Shown: positions 16,956 through 25,476 of the stretch, piece after piece
Layout of the letters: every line of letters begins with the position of its first letter
Numbering within the stretch: position 1 is the first letter of the stretch
NCBI GenBank assembly: GCA_964439265.1
Contig: CAYTOA010000012.1
Location: forward strand, 17,575 to 81,574
Direction: 5' to 3'
DNA length: 64,000 nt
From: JAGVPT01 sp964439265
GTDB lineage: Bacteria > Bacteroidota > Ignavibacteria > UBA10030 > UBA8401
Translations under genes and position numbers: made by a program
Notes under the pieces: model-generated
The model's database searches: none
What the model was told of the DNA's origin: nothing
The model's input: the letters and a program-made list of their open reading frames with translations, nothing else

Positions 16956-18395
16956 ATGCAAGAATCAATGGAGACCCTTGTCAACCAGGAATACAAGTAC
17001 GGTTTCGTCACCGATATCGATACCGATGCCATCCCGAAGGGTCTGAGCGAAGATGTCATACGCCTGATTTCGCACAAAAAGAACGAACCGGAATTTATGC
17101 TCGATTGGCGGCTCAAGGCATACCGCCATTGGCTGACGTTGAAAGACGAGCCGCATTGGCAAAATTTTACTTATCCGGCCATCGACTACCAGAATATCAT
17201 CTACTATGCGGCACCGCGGAAGAAGCCGCAAGTCAACAGCCTTGAGGAGGTCGACAAGGAAATTCTCGCGACCTATGAGAAGCTGGGTATCTCGATCACC
17301 GAACAGAAGCGAATGAGCGGCGTTGCGGTTGACGCGATCTTCGACAGTGTCTCTGTGGCAACGACGTTCCGGGAGAAACTTGGCGAACTTGGAATTATCT
17401 TTTGTTCCTTCTCCGAAGCGGTGCAGCATCATCCCGACCTGGTGAAGAAATATCTCGGCTCGGTCGTTCCGTATACCGATAATTTTTTTGCGACGCTCAA
17501 CGCGGCAGTATTCAGTGACGGCTCGTTTTGTTTTATTCCGAAGGGTGTTCGCTGTCCGATGGAGCTCTCGACCTATTTCCGAATCAATACAGCAGAGACG
17601 GGCCAGTTCGAGCGGACGCTCATCGTGGCCGAAGAGGGAGCCAGCGTGAGCTACCTTGAAGGATGCACGGCGCCGATCCGGGATACCAATCAGCTTCACG
17701 CTGCTGTGGTCGAGCTGGTCGCGCTGGACGATGCGCAGATAAAATATTCGACCGTTCAGAATTGGTATGCCGGAGACAAAGAAGGAAAAGGCGGCATCTA
17801 TAATTTTGTCACAAAACGGGGAAAGTGCCTCGGCAAGAATTCAAAAATTTCCTGGACACAGGTCGAAACCGGCTCGGCGATCACCTGGAAATACCCGAGT
17901 GTGATCCTGCAGGGAGATAATTCGGTCGGGGAATTCTATTCCGTTGCCGTCGTCAACAACCGCCAGGTTGCAGACACCGGCACGAAGATGACCCATATCG
18001 GAAAAAATACGAAAAGCACGATTATCTCAAAAGGCATTTCAGCGGGGTTCGGCGGCAACACGTACCGCGGCTCCGTAAAAGTTTTGCCGAATGCGACGAA
18101 TGCACGAAATTATACGCAGTGCGATTCGATGCTTATCGGAGACCGGTGCAGCGCGAACACTTTTCCGTACATCGAGGTTCGAAACACTTCATCGAGTGTC
18201 GAGCATGAAGCTTCGACGTCAAAAATAGGCGAGGATCAGCTCTTCTATTGCAAACAGCGCGGCATCGACACCGAAAATGCGATCTCCATGATCGTCAACG
18301 GCTTCGCAAAAGAAGTCTTCAAGAACCTTCCGATGGAATTTGCCGTTGAAGCGCAGAAGCTGCTGGGAATCAGTCTTGAAGGCAGCGTTGGTTGA
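16956..18395 (+). CDS. sufB: Fe-S cluster assembly scaffold SufB
   Basis: A 479-aa protein, the typical SufB length, forming the SufBC2D scaffold where clusters are built. Seen: FYFIPKGV-type segment FIPKGVRCPMELSTYFR, EEGASVSYLEGCTAP, the beta-helix core GAITWKYPS-like ITWKYPSVILQGD and the C-terminal EHEASTSKIGEDQLFYCKQRGI. The EHEA and CKQRG segments are those SufB shares with SufD at the heterodimer interface. It is followed 83 nt later by sufC. Confidence 0.97.
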   Translation: MQESMETLVNQEYKYGFVTDIDTDAIPKGLSEDVIRLISHKKNEPEFMLDWRLKAYRHWLTLKDEPHWQNFTYPAIDYQNIIYYAAPRKKPQVNSLEEVDKEILATYEKLGISITEQKRMSGVAVDAIFDSVSVATTFREKLGELGIIFCSFSEAVQHHPDLVKKYLGSVVPYTDNFFATLNAAVFSDGSFCFIPKGVRCPMELSTYFRINTAETGQFERTLIVAEEGASVSYLEGCTAPIRDTNQLHAAVVELVALDDAQIKYSTVQNWYAGDKEGKGGIYNFVTKRGKCLGKNSKISWTQVETGSAITWKYPSVILQGDNSVGEFYSVAVVNNRQVADTGTKMTHIGKNTKSTIISKGISAGFGGNTYRGSVKVLPNATNARNYTQCDSMLIGDRCSANTFPYIEVRNTSSSVEHEASTSKIGEDQLFYCKQRGIDTENAISMIVNGFAKEVFKNLPMEFAVEAQKLLGISLEGSVG

Positions 18396-18478
18396 CAATT
18401 TACAATGAACAATCAACAAGTAACAGCTAGAAGCTAAAACCTAACACCCCAGAACGAACAACAAAGGAAACGGATCGA

Positions 18479-19240
18479 ATGCTCGAAATAAAAAACCTCC
18501 ACGCGAATGTTGCGGGAAAAGAAATCTTAAAAGGAATCAACCTCACTGTCAACGCCGGCGAAGTCCATGCAGTGATGGGGCCGAACGGCTCCGGAAAAAG
18601 CACGCTCGCGCAGGTGCTCGCTGGTCATCCTTCGTATGAAGTTACTGAAGGTTCGGTTTTGTATCATGGGAAAGATCTGCTGGAAATGGCTCCCGAAATA
18701 CGCGCTCAGGAGGGGGTGTTTCTGGCATTCCAATATCCGGTAGAGATTCCGGGAGTGAGCAATAGTTATTTTCTGAAAGCCGGAGTCAACGAAATTCGGA
18801 AGCACAACGGACTTGAGCCGCTCGATGCGATGCAGTTTCTCAAGGTTCTCAAAGAAAAGATGAAACTGGTCGAGATGGATCCAAGCTTTATTAACCGTCC
18901 AGTGAACGAAGGTTTTTCCGGCGGAGAAAAGAAGCGCAACGAAATTCTGCAGATGGCGGTTCTCGAGCCAAAGCTTGCGATCCTCGACGAAACGGATTCC
19001 GGGCTGGATATCGACGCGTTGAAGATCGTCGCAAATGGGGTTAACCAGCTTAAGAAACCGGACAATGCAGTTATCGTTGTGACACACTACCAGCGTTTGC
19101 TGAATTACATTGTCCCCGATTTTGTCCATGTCCTGGTCAACGGACGGATCGTAAAATCGGGAGGCAAAGAACTCGCGCTCGAACTCGAGGCGAACGGGTA
19201 CGATAACGTGAAGGAAGAAGCTGAATCGTTAGCCGGCTGA
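18479..19240 (+). CDS. sufC: Fe-S assembly ATPase SufC
   Basis: A 253-aa ABC-type ATPase that drives the SufBCD scaffold; it is soluble and not a transporter. Walker A is GPNGSGKST (residues about 34-42), the signature loop is NEGFSGGEKKRNEI (the SufC-specific form of the ABC signature) and Walker B is LAILDETDSGLD. Length and motifs are standard. Confidence 0.97.
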   Translation: MLEIKNLHANVAGKEILKGINLTVNAGEVHAVMGPNGSGKSTLAQVLAGHPSYEVTEGSVLYHGKDLLEMAPEIRAQEGVFLAFQYPVEIPGVSNSYFLKAGVNEIRKHNGLEPLDAMQFLKVLKEKMKLVEMDPSFINRPVNEGFSGGEKKRNEILQMAVLEPKLAILDETDSGLDIDALKIVANGVNQLKKPDNAVIVVTHYQRLLNYIVPDFVHVLVNGRIVKSGGKELALELEANGYDNVKEEAESLAG

Positions 19241-19266
19241 TTCATCTAAAAAGTTCATAGGACAAA

Positions 19267-20643
19267 ATGCAGTCATCTCAAGAAATAGAAAAATACGTCT
19301 CAGACTTTCACGTGTTTGAAAACAACGGAGCCGGTCATGATCCGGCATGGCTGAAGAGTTTGCGGCTTGCCGCCATCGGGAAATTTACTGAATTAGGATT
19401 TCCCACGATCAAGCAGGAGGATTGGCGCTTTACGAACATCCTTCCCTTGACGAAGACTCATTTCCATCGTGCCTTGAAGAGGGGCTCTCCGAGTGTGCAC
19501 CTGGATGGACTCCGCAAATACATTATTGAAGGAAGTTCAAAGAGCATTCTCGTCTTCGTGGACGGACATTACAGTCAGGTACTTTCCAACGTCTCGGGTC
19601 TGCCGAAAGAACTTGTTGCCGGTGGACTGGCGGATGCTTTTGCGGCACACGGGGATATCGTGCGGGAGCATCTCGGCAAACATATTCCGTTACAAAGCCA
19701 TCCGTTCGCGGCATTGAACAGTGCGTTCATTCATGACGGCGCATTCGTGTACGTGCCCGAGGGAACAATTACCTCATCGCCCATCCAAATGCTTTTTGTC
19801 TCCGCAGGGGAGAGCGACGGCCATACCGCTGCCTATCCGCGAAATCTCATCATCGTGGAGAAGAATGCGACGGCAACATTCATTGAAAGCTATGTCTCGT
19901 TGTCCGAAGACGTTTATTTCACGAATACCGTCTCAGAAATATTTGTTGGAAAAGAATCGGCGGTTGATTTCGTGAAAATCCAGCGTGAGAGTGAACAAGC
20001 GTTTCACGTCGGCACGATGCAGGTCGAACAGGGGAGCCGGAGCAGATTCACCGGGTTCAGCCTCGCCCTCGGTGCATCGATCGCCAGGAACGACATCAAC
20101 ATCGCCGTGAACGGCGAACAATGCGAGACGATGCTCGACGGCCTCTACCTGACGGCAAACGAGCAGCTTGTCGATCACCATACGTTTATCGACCACACGG
20201 AGCCAAATTGCTCGAGCCGCGAGATCTTCAAGGGAATCATCACAGGCTCCGCGCGCTCTGTCTTCAACGGAAAGATCTTTGTGAGAAGAAAAGCGCAAAA
20301 GACCGATTCCAAACAAACGAACAAGAATTTGCTGCTTTCAGATAAAGCGACGGTCGACACAAAACCGCAGCTTGAAATATTCGCCGACGATGTGAAGTGC
20401 ACGCACGGAGCGACCGTCGGCGGATTGGATGCAGCCTCGCTTTTCTACGTGAAAAGCAGGGGAATCAGCGAAGAAGCCGGGCGGGCGTTGTTGACTGTCG
20501 GCTTTGCCGGCGAGGCGACAAACTACATCAACGACGAGGCGGTGCGCAAGCATGTCGATTCGCTCGTCATTGAACGGCTCCAGGAAAAAGTTGTAAAGAC
20601 AGCATTGCCGGAAATTGTTCACTCCGAAACGAAATCGTTATGA
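19267..20643 (+). CDS. sufD: Fe-S cluster assembly protein SufD
   Basis: A 458-aa partner of SufB in the SufBC2D complex. Recognisable parts are QEDWRFTNILPL near residue 55, NLIIVEKNATATFIESY, HHTFIDHTEPNCSSRE and the C-terminal CTHGATVGGLDAASLFYVKS, which contains the conserved Cys-Thr-His-Gly. It begins 26 nt after sufC and its stop overlaps the start of sufS, indicating translational coupling. Confidence 0.96.
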   Translation: MQSSQEIEKYVSDFHVFENNGAGHDPAWLKSLRLAAIGKFTELGFPTIKQEDWRFTNILPLTKTHFHRALKRGSPSVHLDGLRKYIIEGSSKSILVFVDGHYSQVLSNVSGLPKELVAGGLADAFAAHGDIVREHLGKHIPLQSHPFAALNSAFIHDGAFVYVPEGTITSSPIQMLFVSAGESDGHTAAYPRNLIIVEKNATATFIESYVSLSEDVYFTNTVSEIFVGKESAVDFVKIQRESEQAFHVGTMQVEQGSRSRFTGFSLALGASIARNDINIAVNGEQCETMLDGLYLTANEQLVDHHTFIDHTEPNCSSREIFKGIITGSARSVFNGKIFVRRKAQKTDSKQTNKNLLLSDKATVDTKPQLEIFADDVKCTHGATVGGLDAASLFYVKSRGISEEAGRALLTVGFAGEATNYINDEAVRKHVDSLVIERLQEKVVKTALPEIVHSETKSL

Positions 20644-21914
20644 AACCTTCAGTTGAAACCATAGTGAAAGAAACGGGGCGCAACGGCGAGGCTGTCTTTG
20701 ATGTCGCGCGTCTCCGGGAGGATTTTCCGATCCTTCAACAAAAAGTCCACGGCAAACCGCTTGTCTATCTCGACAACGCCGCGACAAGCCAGAAACCCCA
20801 GGTGGTGATCGACGCGCTGACAAAATATTATTCGTCGCAGAATGCCAATATCCACCGCGGAGTTCACGCGTTAAGCGAACTTGCAACATACGAATATGAA
20901 AAGGCGCGCGGCAAGGTGAAGTTGTTTTTGAACGCCGCTGAATCAAAGGAAATAATTTTTGTCCGCGGGACGACCGAAGGGATAAATCTTGTCGCCCAGA
21001 GTTATGGAAGGAAATACATAAAAGCGGGGGACGAGATCATCATCTCGGCGATGGAGCATCATTCGAACATCGTTCCATGGCAGCTCCTCTGCGAACAGAC
21101 CGGGGGAGTTCTGCGAGTGATCCCGATGAACGACGACGGCGAATTGTTAATGGACGAATACGAAAAATTGTTGAATAAGAAAACAAAATTCGTTTCCGTC
21201 GTTTATCTCTCAAATTCTCTCGGCACCATCAATCCGATCAAACAGATCATTGCACGCGCTCATCAATTCGGCATTCCGGTTCTTGTCGACGGCGCTCAGT
21301 CAACGCCCCACATCGCGTTGGATGTCCAAGACCTAAATTGTGATTTCTACGCCTTTTCGGGTCACAAAGTTTGCGGGCCAACGGGCATCGGAGTCCTGTA
21401 TGGAAAAGCGGATTTGCTGGAGTCGATGCCGCCATACCAGGGGGGCGGAGATATGATCAGTTCGGTGACGTTCGAGAAAACAACCTACAATGCGCTTCCG
21501 TACAAATTCGAGGCGGGGACGCCCAATATTGCCGATACGATCGCGTTCGGAGTCGCCCTCGATTACGTCAACAACATCGGATTGAAAGCGATCTCTTCAT
21601 ACGAACACGATCTGGTAACCTACGCAACAGAGAAGCTTTCAGCCATCGAAGGAGTGCGCATTATCGGAACGGCGAAGAAGAAATCGAGCGTCATATCGTT
21701 CATCATGGGAAGCATTCATGCCCACGATGTCGGAACCATCGTCGACCGCGAGGGGATTGCGATCCGAACCGGCCATCACTGCACACAGCCGGTGATGCAG
21801 CGATTTGGAATTCCTGCGACGGCACGGGCATCGTTTGCATTCTACAATACAATGGAAGAGGTTGACGCGCTTGCAGGTGCACTTCTGAAAGTTAAGGAGA
21901 TTTTTGGTTCATGA
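20640..21914 (+). CDS. sufS: Cysteine desulfurase SufS
   Basis: A group II PLP-dependent desulfurase of 424 aa. The N-terminus has LVYLDNAATSQKP, then NIHRGVHAL, FVRGTTEGINLVA, SAMEHHSNIVPWQ, the PLP lysine in FYAFSGHKVCGPTGIGVLYG and the active-site Cys in IRTGHHCTQP. About 20 residues precede the family start, slightly longer than usual. The four-base overlaps with sufD (upstream) and sufU (downstream) fit the usual SufS-SufU pairing, in which SufU takes the persulfide sulfur. Confidence 0.97.
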   Translation: MKPSVETIVKETGRNGEAVFDVARLREDFPILQQKVHGKPLVYLDNAATSQKPQVVIDALTKYYSSQNANIHRGVHALSELATYEYEKARGKVKLFLNAAESKEIIFVRGTTEGINLVAQSYGRKYIKAGDEIIISAMEHHSNIVPWQLLCEQTGGVLRVIPMNDDGELLMDEYEKLLNKKTKFVSVVYLSNSLGTINPIKQIIARAHQFGIPVLVDGAQSTPHIALDVQDLNCDFYAFSGHKVCGPTGIGVLYGKADLLESMPPYQGGGDMISSVTFEKTTYNALPYKFEAGTPNIADTIAFGVALDYVNNIGLKAISSYEHDLVTYATEKLSAIEGVRIIGTAKKKSSVISFIMGSIHAHDVGTIVDREGIAIRTGHHCTQPVMQRFGIPATARASFAFYNTMEEVDALAGALLKVKEIFGS

Positions 21915-22384
21915 GCAGCGATCTTAACGAACTTTATCAGCAGTTGATTCTCGACCACAACAAGAGTCCGCGAAATTTTGGGAAGCTGGAACACGCCACA
22001 AATCATGCCGAAGGCTACAATCCCTTGTGCGGTGACCACTTCACCGTCTTCGTCGAAATGGACGGAGACGTGATCAAGAACGTGAGTTTTCAAGGTTCGG
22101 GGTGTGCAATATCGAAGGCTTCTGCTTCGATGATGACCACGGCGGTGAAAGGGACAAAGAAGGAGGAGGCCGAGAAACTTTTCGAGAAGTTTCATTCCGT
22201 CGTTACGCGTGACATCCACAAGGAAGTCGATGATCTCGAAGATCTTGGATGCCTAGGAGCACTTGCCGGGGTTGCGGAGTTCCCTGCCCGTATTAAGTGT
22301 GCGAGCCTGGCGTGGCATGCACTTCATTCGGCGCTGAAGTCGGATGGGGCAGTCGTTTCGACAGAAGATGCGAAGCTTAATTGA
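21911..22384 (+). CDS. sufU: Zinc-dependent sulfurtransferase SufU
   Basis: A 157-aa IscU-fold protein. Metal/sulfur ligands seen are Cys40 and Asp42 (NPLCGDHF), Cys65 (GSGCAISKASASM) and Cys130 (ARIKCASLAWHAL). The insertion of about 18 residues before the last Cys (VDDLEDLGCLGALAGV region) separates SufU from scaffold IscU. It activates SufS by accepting sulfur on a zinc-bound cysteine. Its ATG overlaps the sufS stop. Confidence 0.95.
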   Translation: MSSDLNELYQQLILDHNKSPRNFGKLEHATNHAEGYNPLCGDHFTVFVEMDGDVIKNVSFQGSGCAISKASASMMTTAVKGTKKEEAEKLFEKFHSVVTRDIHKEVDDLEDLGCLGALAGVAEFPARIKCASLAWHALHSALKSDGAVVSTEDAKLN

Positions 22385-22403
22385 TCAGCGATGAGATGAT
22401 ACC

Positions 22404-22739
22404 ATGGGCGATTCAGATTTCAATACTTTCGAATTGTTAATAGTAAAAGACCAGGTGATCCAGGCATTGAAAACCTGTTTTGATCCTGAGATCCCGGTAA
22501 ACATCCACGAGTTGGGACTTATTTATTCGGTCGATGTTGACAATGCGGGTGTCGTGCAGATCAAGATGACGCTAACTTCGCCTGCATGCCCTGCAGCGCA
22601 GAGCCTGCCGCCGGAAGTCAAACAGAAAGTCGAAGCAGTGAAGGGCGTCACCTCTGCGCAGGTCGATGTTGTCTGGGAACCTCGATGGGATCCGAGCATG
22701 ATGTCCGAAGAAGCGAAGCTTGCCTTGAACATGTATTGA
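22404..22739 (+). CDS. sufT: SufT/MIP18-family Fe-S maturation factor
   Basis: A 111-aa DUF59/MIP18 protein. The family core is DPEIPVNIHELGLIYSV, followed by TLTSPACPAAQSLP with the conserved Cys and by VDVVWEPRWDPSMMSEEAK. Related proteins assist late Fe-S maturation of client proteins. It starts 19 nt after sufU and is the last SUF-type gene of the operon. Confidence 0.93.
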   Translation: MGDSDFNTFELLIVKDQVIQALKTCFDPEIPVNIHELGLIYSVDVDNAGVVQIKMTLTSPACPAAQSLPPEVKQKVEAVKGVTSAQVDVVWEPRWDPSMMSEEAKLALNMY

Positions 22740-22810
22740 CGTTTGTCTCGTAAGAATTACGACGAACATTTTCAACTAAAACCCCATTACTATCACAAGG
22801 AGATTCTACA

Positions 22811-23425
22811 ATGGCGTTCACAGTACCCCCGCTTCCATATGCGTTTGATGCACTCGAACCATATATCGATGCTAAGACGATGGAAATTCATCATGACAAG
22901 CATCATGGTGCATATGTCACCAATTTGAACAACGCTCTAGCGAACAATCCGGAGTTGCAGACCAAAACGGCGGAAGAATTAATAAAATCGTTGAGTTCTC
23001 TCCCCGAGGCGATTCGTACAGCCGTGCGTAACAACGGCGGCGGTCATGTCAATCATTCGATGTTCTGGCAGCAGTTGAAAGCCGGAGTCAAAGAGCCAAC
23101 CTCAGGCAAACTCATCACGTCGATCAACAGCGTATTCGGTTCAGCGGCGGCGTTTAAAGAACAGTTCAACAAGGCGGGCCTAGGACGTTTCGGTTCCGGG
23201 TGGGCGTGGCTCGTCGTCGGCAAAGACAAAAAGCTTGCGATCGTTTCGACTGCAAATCAAGATAACCCGCTGACCGACGGCGCAACTCCTGTACTCGGAT
23301 GCGATGTGTGGGAGCACGCATATTACCTGAAGTATCAGAACCGGCGTGCGGACTACCTCACAGCATTTTGGAGCGTAGTAAATTGGTCCGACGTCTCCGA
23401 CCGGTTTGATGCGGCTTCAAAATAA
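22811..23425 (+). CDS. sodA: Superoxide dismutase (Mn/Fe family)
   Basis: A 204-aa cytoplasmic enzyme dismutating superoxide. Ligands are visible in MEIHHDKHHGAYV (first His), GGHVNHSMFW (second His) and GCDVWEHAYYLKYQNRR (Asp and His). GGHVNH and the Gln of STANQDNPL are Mn-type or cambialistic features. It follows sufT by 71 nt on the same strand with its own ribosome site (CAAGGAG) and may be read from the SUF operon, which makes sense since Fe-S clusters are superoxide targets. A strong terminator follows. Confidence 0.96.
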   Translation: MAFTVPPLPYAFDALEPYIDAKTMEIHHDKHHGAYVTNLNNALANNPELQTKTAEELIKSLSSLPEAIRTAVRNNGGGHVNHSMFWQQLKAGVKEPTSGKLITSINSVFGSAAAFKEQFNKAGLGRFGSGWAWLVVGKDKKLAIVSTANQDNPLTDGATPVLGCDVWEHAYYLKYQNRRADYLTAFWSVVNWSDVSDRFDAASK

Positions 23426-23436
23426 AATGAGATAAT

Positions 23437-23475
23437 GAAAACGGGAGACGATCGGAATCGTCTCCTGTTTTCGTA
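23437..23475 (+). terminator. Rho-independent terminator after sodA
   Basis: A 15-bp stem (AAAACGGGAGACGAT against ATCGTCTCCTGTTTT, one G-U pair) closes a CGGA tetraloop; the arm ends in four T. It ends the SUF-sodA transcription unit. The hairpin also argues that the next gene starts at 23483, not within the stem. Confidence 0.85.
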
Positions 23476-23482
23476 TCACCCT

Positions 23483-24121
23483 ATGAACTCGCATCGGATT
23501 CGAAATCTTCCTCTTTTTCCTCTCAAGGTCGTCCTTTTTCCGGGATCGCTCCTGCCCCTTCACATTTTCGAAGAACGATACAAGACCCTTATCCATGAAT
23601 GCATTGAAAACCATTCGGAATTTGGAATTAATCTGATCGAGAACGACAAGATCGAGCCAACCGGGTGCAGCGCGATCGTCAAGACTGTTGTTAAAGAATA
23701 CGAGGATGGTCAGATGGATATCGCGGTGGAGGGGAGGACACGGTACACGTTGGAGCATCTCGTCGACAGCGAAGCTCCATATTTTATCGGAGAGGTTTCC
23801 TTCTTCGAAGACAGGGCGGAGAAAGTCAATTATTCTCTCCGGCGCCGCGCTATTGAATTGTATAACCGATTCGTCGAAACCGCGTTCAAAGGGACGGTCA
23901 TGCCGGCGAACGAGGCTTCGTCCGACACCAAGATTTCGTTCCTGCTTGTTCAAAAGGCTGGACTGGAATTGAAAGACAGGCAGAAGTTTCTTGCTCTCCA
24001 ATCGGAGAACGAACGGCTGAGCACATTGAACAGTCATTTCGAATCGATGCTTCCCCTTCTGACGTCGCGTGAAAAATACGACAAGTTTGTCATGAACGAC
24101 GGCTACCTCTCGCCGTCGTGA
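23483..24121 (+). CDS. LON-protease substrate-binding-domain protein
   Basis: A 212-aa protein consisting only of the Lon N-terminal (LAN/PUA-like) domain plus a helical tail, with no ATPase or protease part. The start is typical: RNLPLFPLKVVLFPGSLLPL HIFEERYK (residues about 5-33). VGRTRYT-like segment VEGRTRYTLEH follows. Such stand-alone proteins are widespread, with uncertain function. ATG 23483 is preferred because an upstream ATG at 23435 sits inside the preceding terminator hairpin. Confidence 0.88.
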   Translation: MNSHRIRNLPLFPLKVVLFPGSLLPLHIFEERYKTLIHECIENHSEFGINLIENDKIEPTGCSAIVKTVVKEYEDGQMDIAVEGRTRYTLEHLVDSEAPYFIGEVSFFEDRAEKVNYSLRRRAIELYNRFVETAFKGTVMPANEASSDTKISFLLVQKAGLELKDRQKFLALQSENERLSTLNSHFESMLPLLTSREKYDKFVMNDGYLSPS

Positions 24122-24166
24122 GATGTTCCTTGATTTCCGCCTTTCATTTTTTTATTTTAAGCAAGG

Positions 24167-24346
24167 ATGGAAAAGGGACAGAACATTACCGAAATACGAT
24201 CGATCCTCAAATCTGCCGTGCGTCCTGCCGCGGCGGAGCCTCACTACTGGCAGTATTGCGTCAACTGTGGAACGAAACTCGACAGCCGGAAATGCAAATT
24301 GTACTGCCCTAAATGCGGATTCTATCATTCATGCAGCGAGCCATAA
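24167..24346 (+). CDS. Small zinc-ribbon protein
   Basis: A 59-aa protein with a four-cysteine ribbon: YCVNCG (two Cys), then KCKLYCPKCGFYHSC. A stop codon lies just upstream (24158-24160), so ATG 24167 is the earliest ATG start. Similar tiny proteins carrying CKLxCPxCGxxxSCS occur widely in bacteria; I know of no function. It is followed 28 nt on by another tiny gene. Confidence 0.7.
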   Translation: MEKGQNITEIRSILKSAVRPAAAEPHYWQYCVNCGTKLDSRKCKLYCPKCGFYHSCSEP

Positions 24347-24374
24347 TATCTAAATCAAAGGAGAAGTATCCTCG

Positions 24375-24482
24375 ATGAATAAAAAAGGACTGCGGGTCAG
24401 CAGAAAACATCGCAAGCGGCAGCGCAAGATGAAGGCAAAGATCAAGACAATGCTTGCCCAAAAGAAACGACCGTCAGCGTAA
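24375..24482 (+). CDS. Very small, highly basic protein (ribosome-associated?)
   Basis: A 35-aa peptide of which nearly half is Lys/Arg (RVSRKHRKRQRKMKAKIKTM), preceded by a ribosome site (AAAGGAGAAG) 8-9 nt upstream of the ATG and followed within 10 nt by a terminator hairpin. The composition resembles the small AURKAIP1/COX24-type or bTHX-type ribosomal proteins of FCB bacteria, but 35 residues do not allow a firm call. Confidence 0.6.
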   Translation: MNKKGLRVSRKHRKRQRKMKAKIKTMLAQKKRPSA

Positions 24483-24488
24483 TCCACG

Positions 24489-24512
24489 ACCCTCTCGACC
24501 GAGAGGGTTGTT
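24489..24512 (+). terminator. Terminator hairpin after the small basic protein
   Basis: An eight-bp perfect stem (ACCCTCTC / GAGAGGGT) with a GACC loop, followed by TGTTCATTTATT. The T tract is weak, so efficiency is uncertain. Confidence 0.65.
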
Positions 24513-24572
24513 CATTTATTGCTAATCGTTCATCATTTCGATATATTCCGGCGAGACGGAAGATCGACAACC

Positions 24573-25457
24573 ATGGTCCCAACGGATACAGATATTCCTC
24601 ATTCGCCGTTTTTGGTTCGATGCGGCAGCAAGTCCATCGACCTCTCTTCCAGGACGTACGTGATGGGAGTGTTGAATGTTACTCCCGATTCCTTTTCTGA
24701 CGGCGGTAAGTACTTGAGCAAAGACCAAGCTGTCGCCCACGCGCTGCAAATGGCCTCGGATGGGGCAGATATCATCGATGTTGGCGGAGAGTCGACAAGA
24801 CCGAAAGGCCCTTACGGGGAAGGCGCGGAAGAAGTCAGCGCCGAAGAGGAGATCCGCAGAGTCGTTCCTGTGATTGAGGAGATTTCATCCAGCTCGGATG
24901 TCCTGATCTCGATCGATACGTACAAGGCCGTAGTTGCAGAAGCTGCGTTAAAGGCGGGGGCTGCGATCGTGAACGATATCAGCGGGTTGAATTATGATCC
25001 CGCGATGGCTGAAACAGTAGCCTCGCATGAAGCAGTGTTGATCGCCATGCACATCAAGGGGACGCCGAAAACGATGCAGCAAAATCCCGCTTACGAAAAT
25101 GTCGTTGAAGAAGTCGCATCGAGCCTCTCCCGATCTGTTGAAATTGCGCGTGGAGCAGGCATCGGACACGTTTGGATCGACCCGGGATTAGGCTTTGGGA
25201 AGAAACTGGAACATAATCTCTCCCTCATCAAGAATTTGCGGCGTTTCGCGGAGTTGAAATGCCCGATCGTAATCGGACCCTCACGAAAAGCCTTTATCGG
25301 AATGCTTCTCAACCTCCCGGTCGATCAACGGATCGAAGGAACGGCTGCGGCCGCTGCGGCATCTATTTTGCAGGGGGCAAATATTCTCCGCGTGCACGAT
25401 GTCAAGGAAATGAAACGAATCGCCGTTGTTGTGGATGCCATCATGAGAGCTGCATAA
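24573..25457 (+). CDS. folP: Dihydropteroate synthase
   Basis: Joins p-aminobenzoate to dihydropterin pyrophosphate in folate synthesis. About 294 aa. Seen: VMGVLNVTPDSFSDGG (signature 1), DIIDVGGESTRP (signature 2), LISIDTYKAVVAE, IVNDISGL, IAMHIKGTPKTMQ, WIDPGLGFGKKLEHNL and GPSRKAFIG. ATG 24573 is chosen; a TTG at 24519 is possible but lies close after the terminator. It is 19 nt upstream of the diadenylate cyclase gene, a common neighbour pairing. Confidence 0.94.
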   Translation: MVPTDTDIPHSPFLVRCGSKSIDLSSRTYVMGVLNVTPDSFSDGGKYLSKDQAVAHALQMASDGADIIDVGGESTRPKGPYGEGAEEVSAEEEIRRVVPVIEEISSSSDVLISIDTYKAVVAEAALKAGAAIVNDISGLNYDPAMAETVASHEAVLIAMHIKGTPKTMQQNPAYENVVEEVASSLSRSVEIARGAGIGHVWIDPGLGFGKKLEHNLSLIKNLRRFAELKCPIVIGPSRKAFIGMLLNLPVDQRIEGTAAAAAASILQGANILRVHDVKEMKRIAVVVDAIMRAA

Positions 25458-25476
25458 GTATTCCAATACCCGGACT

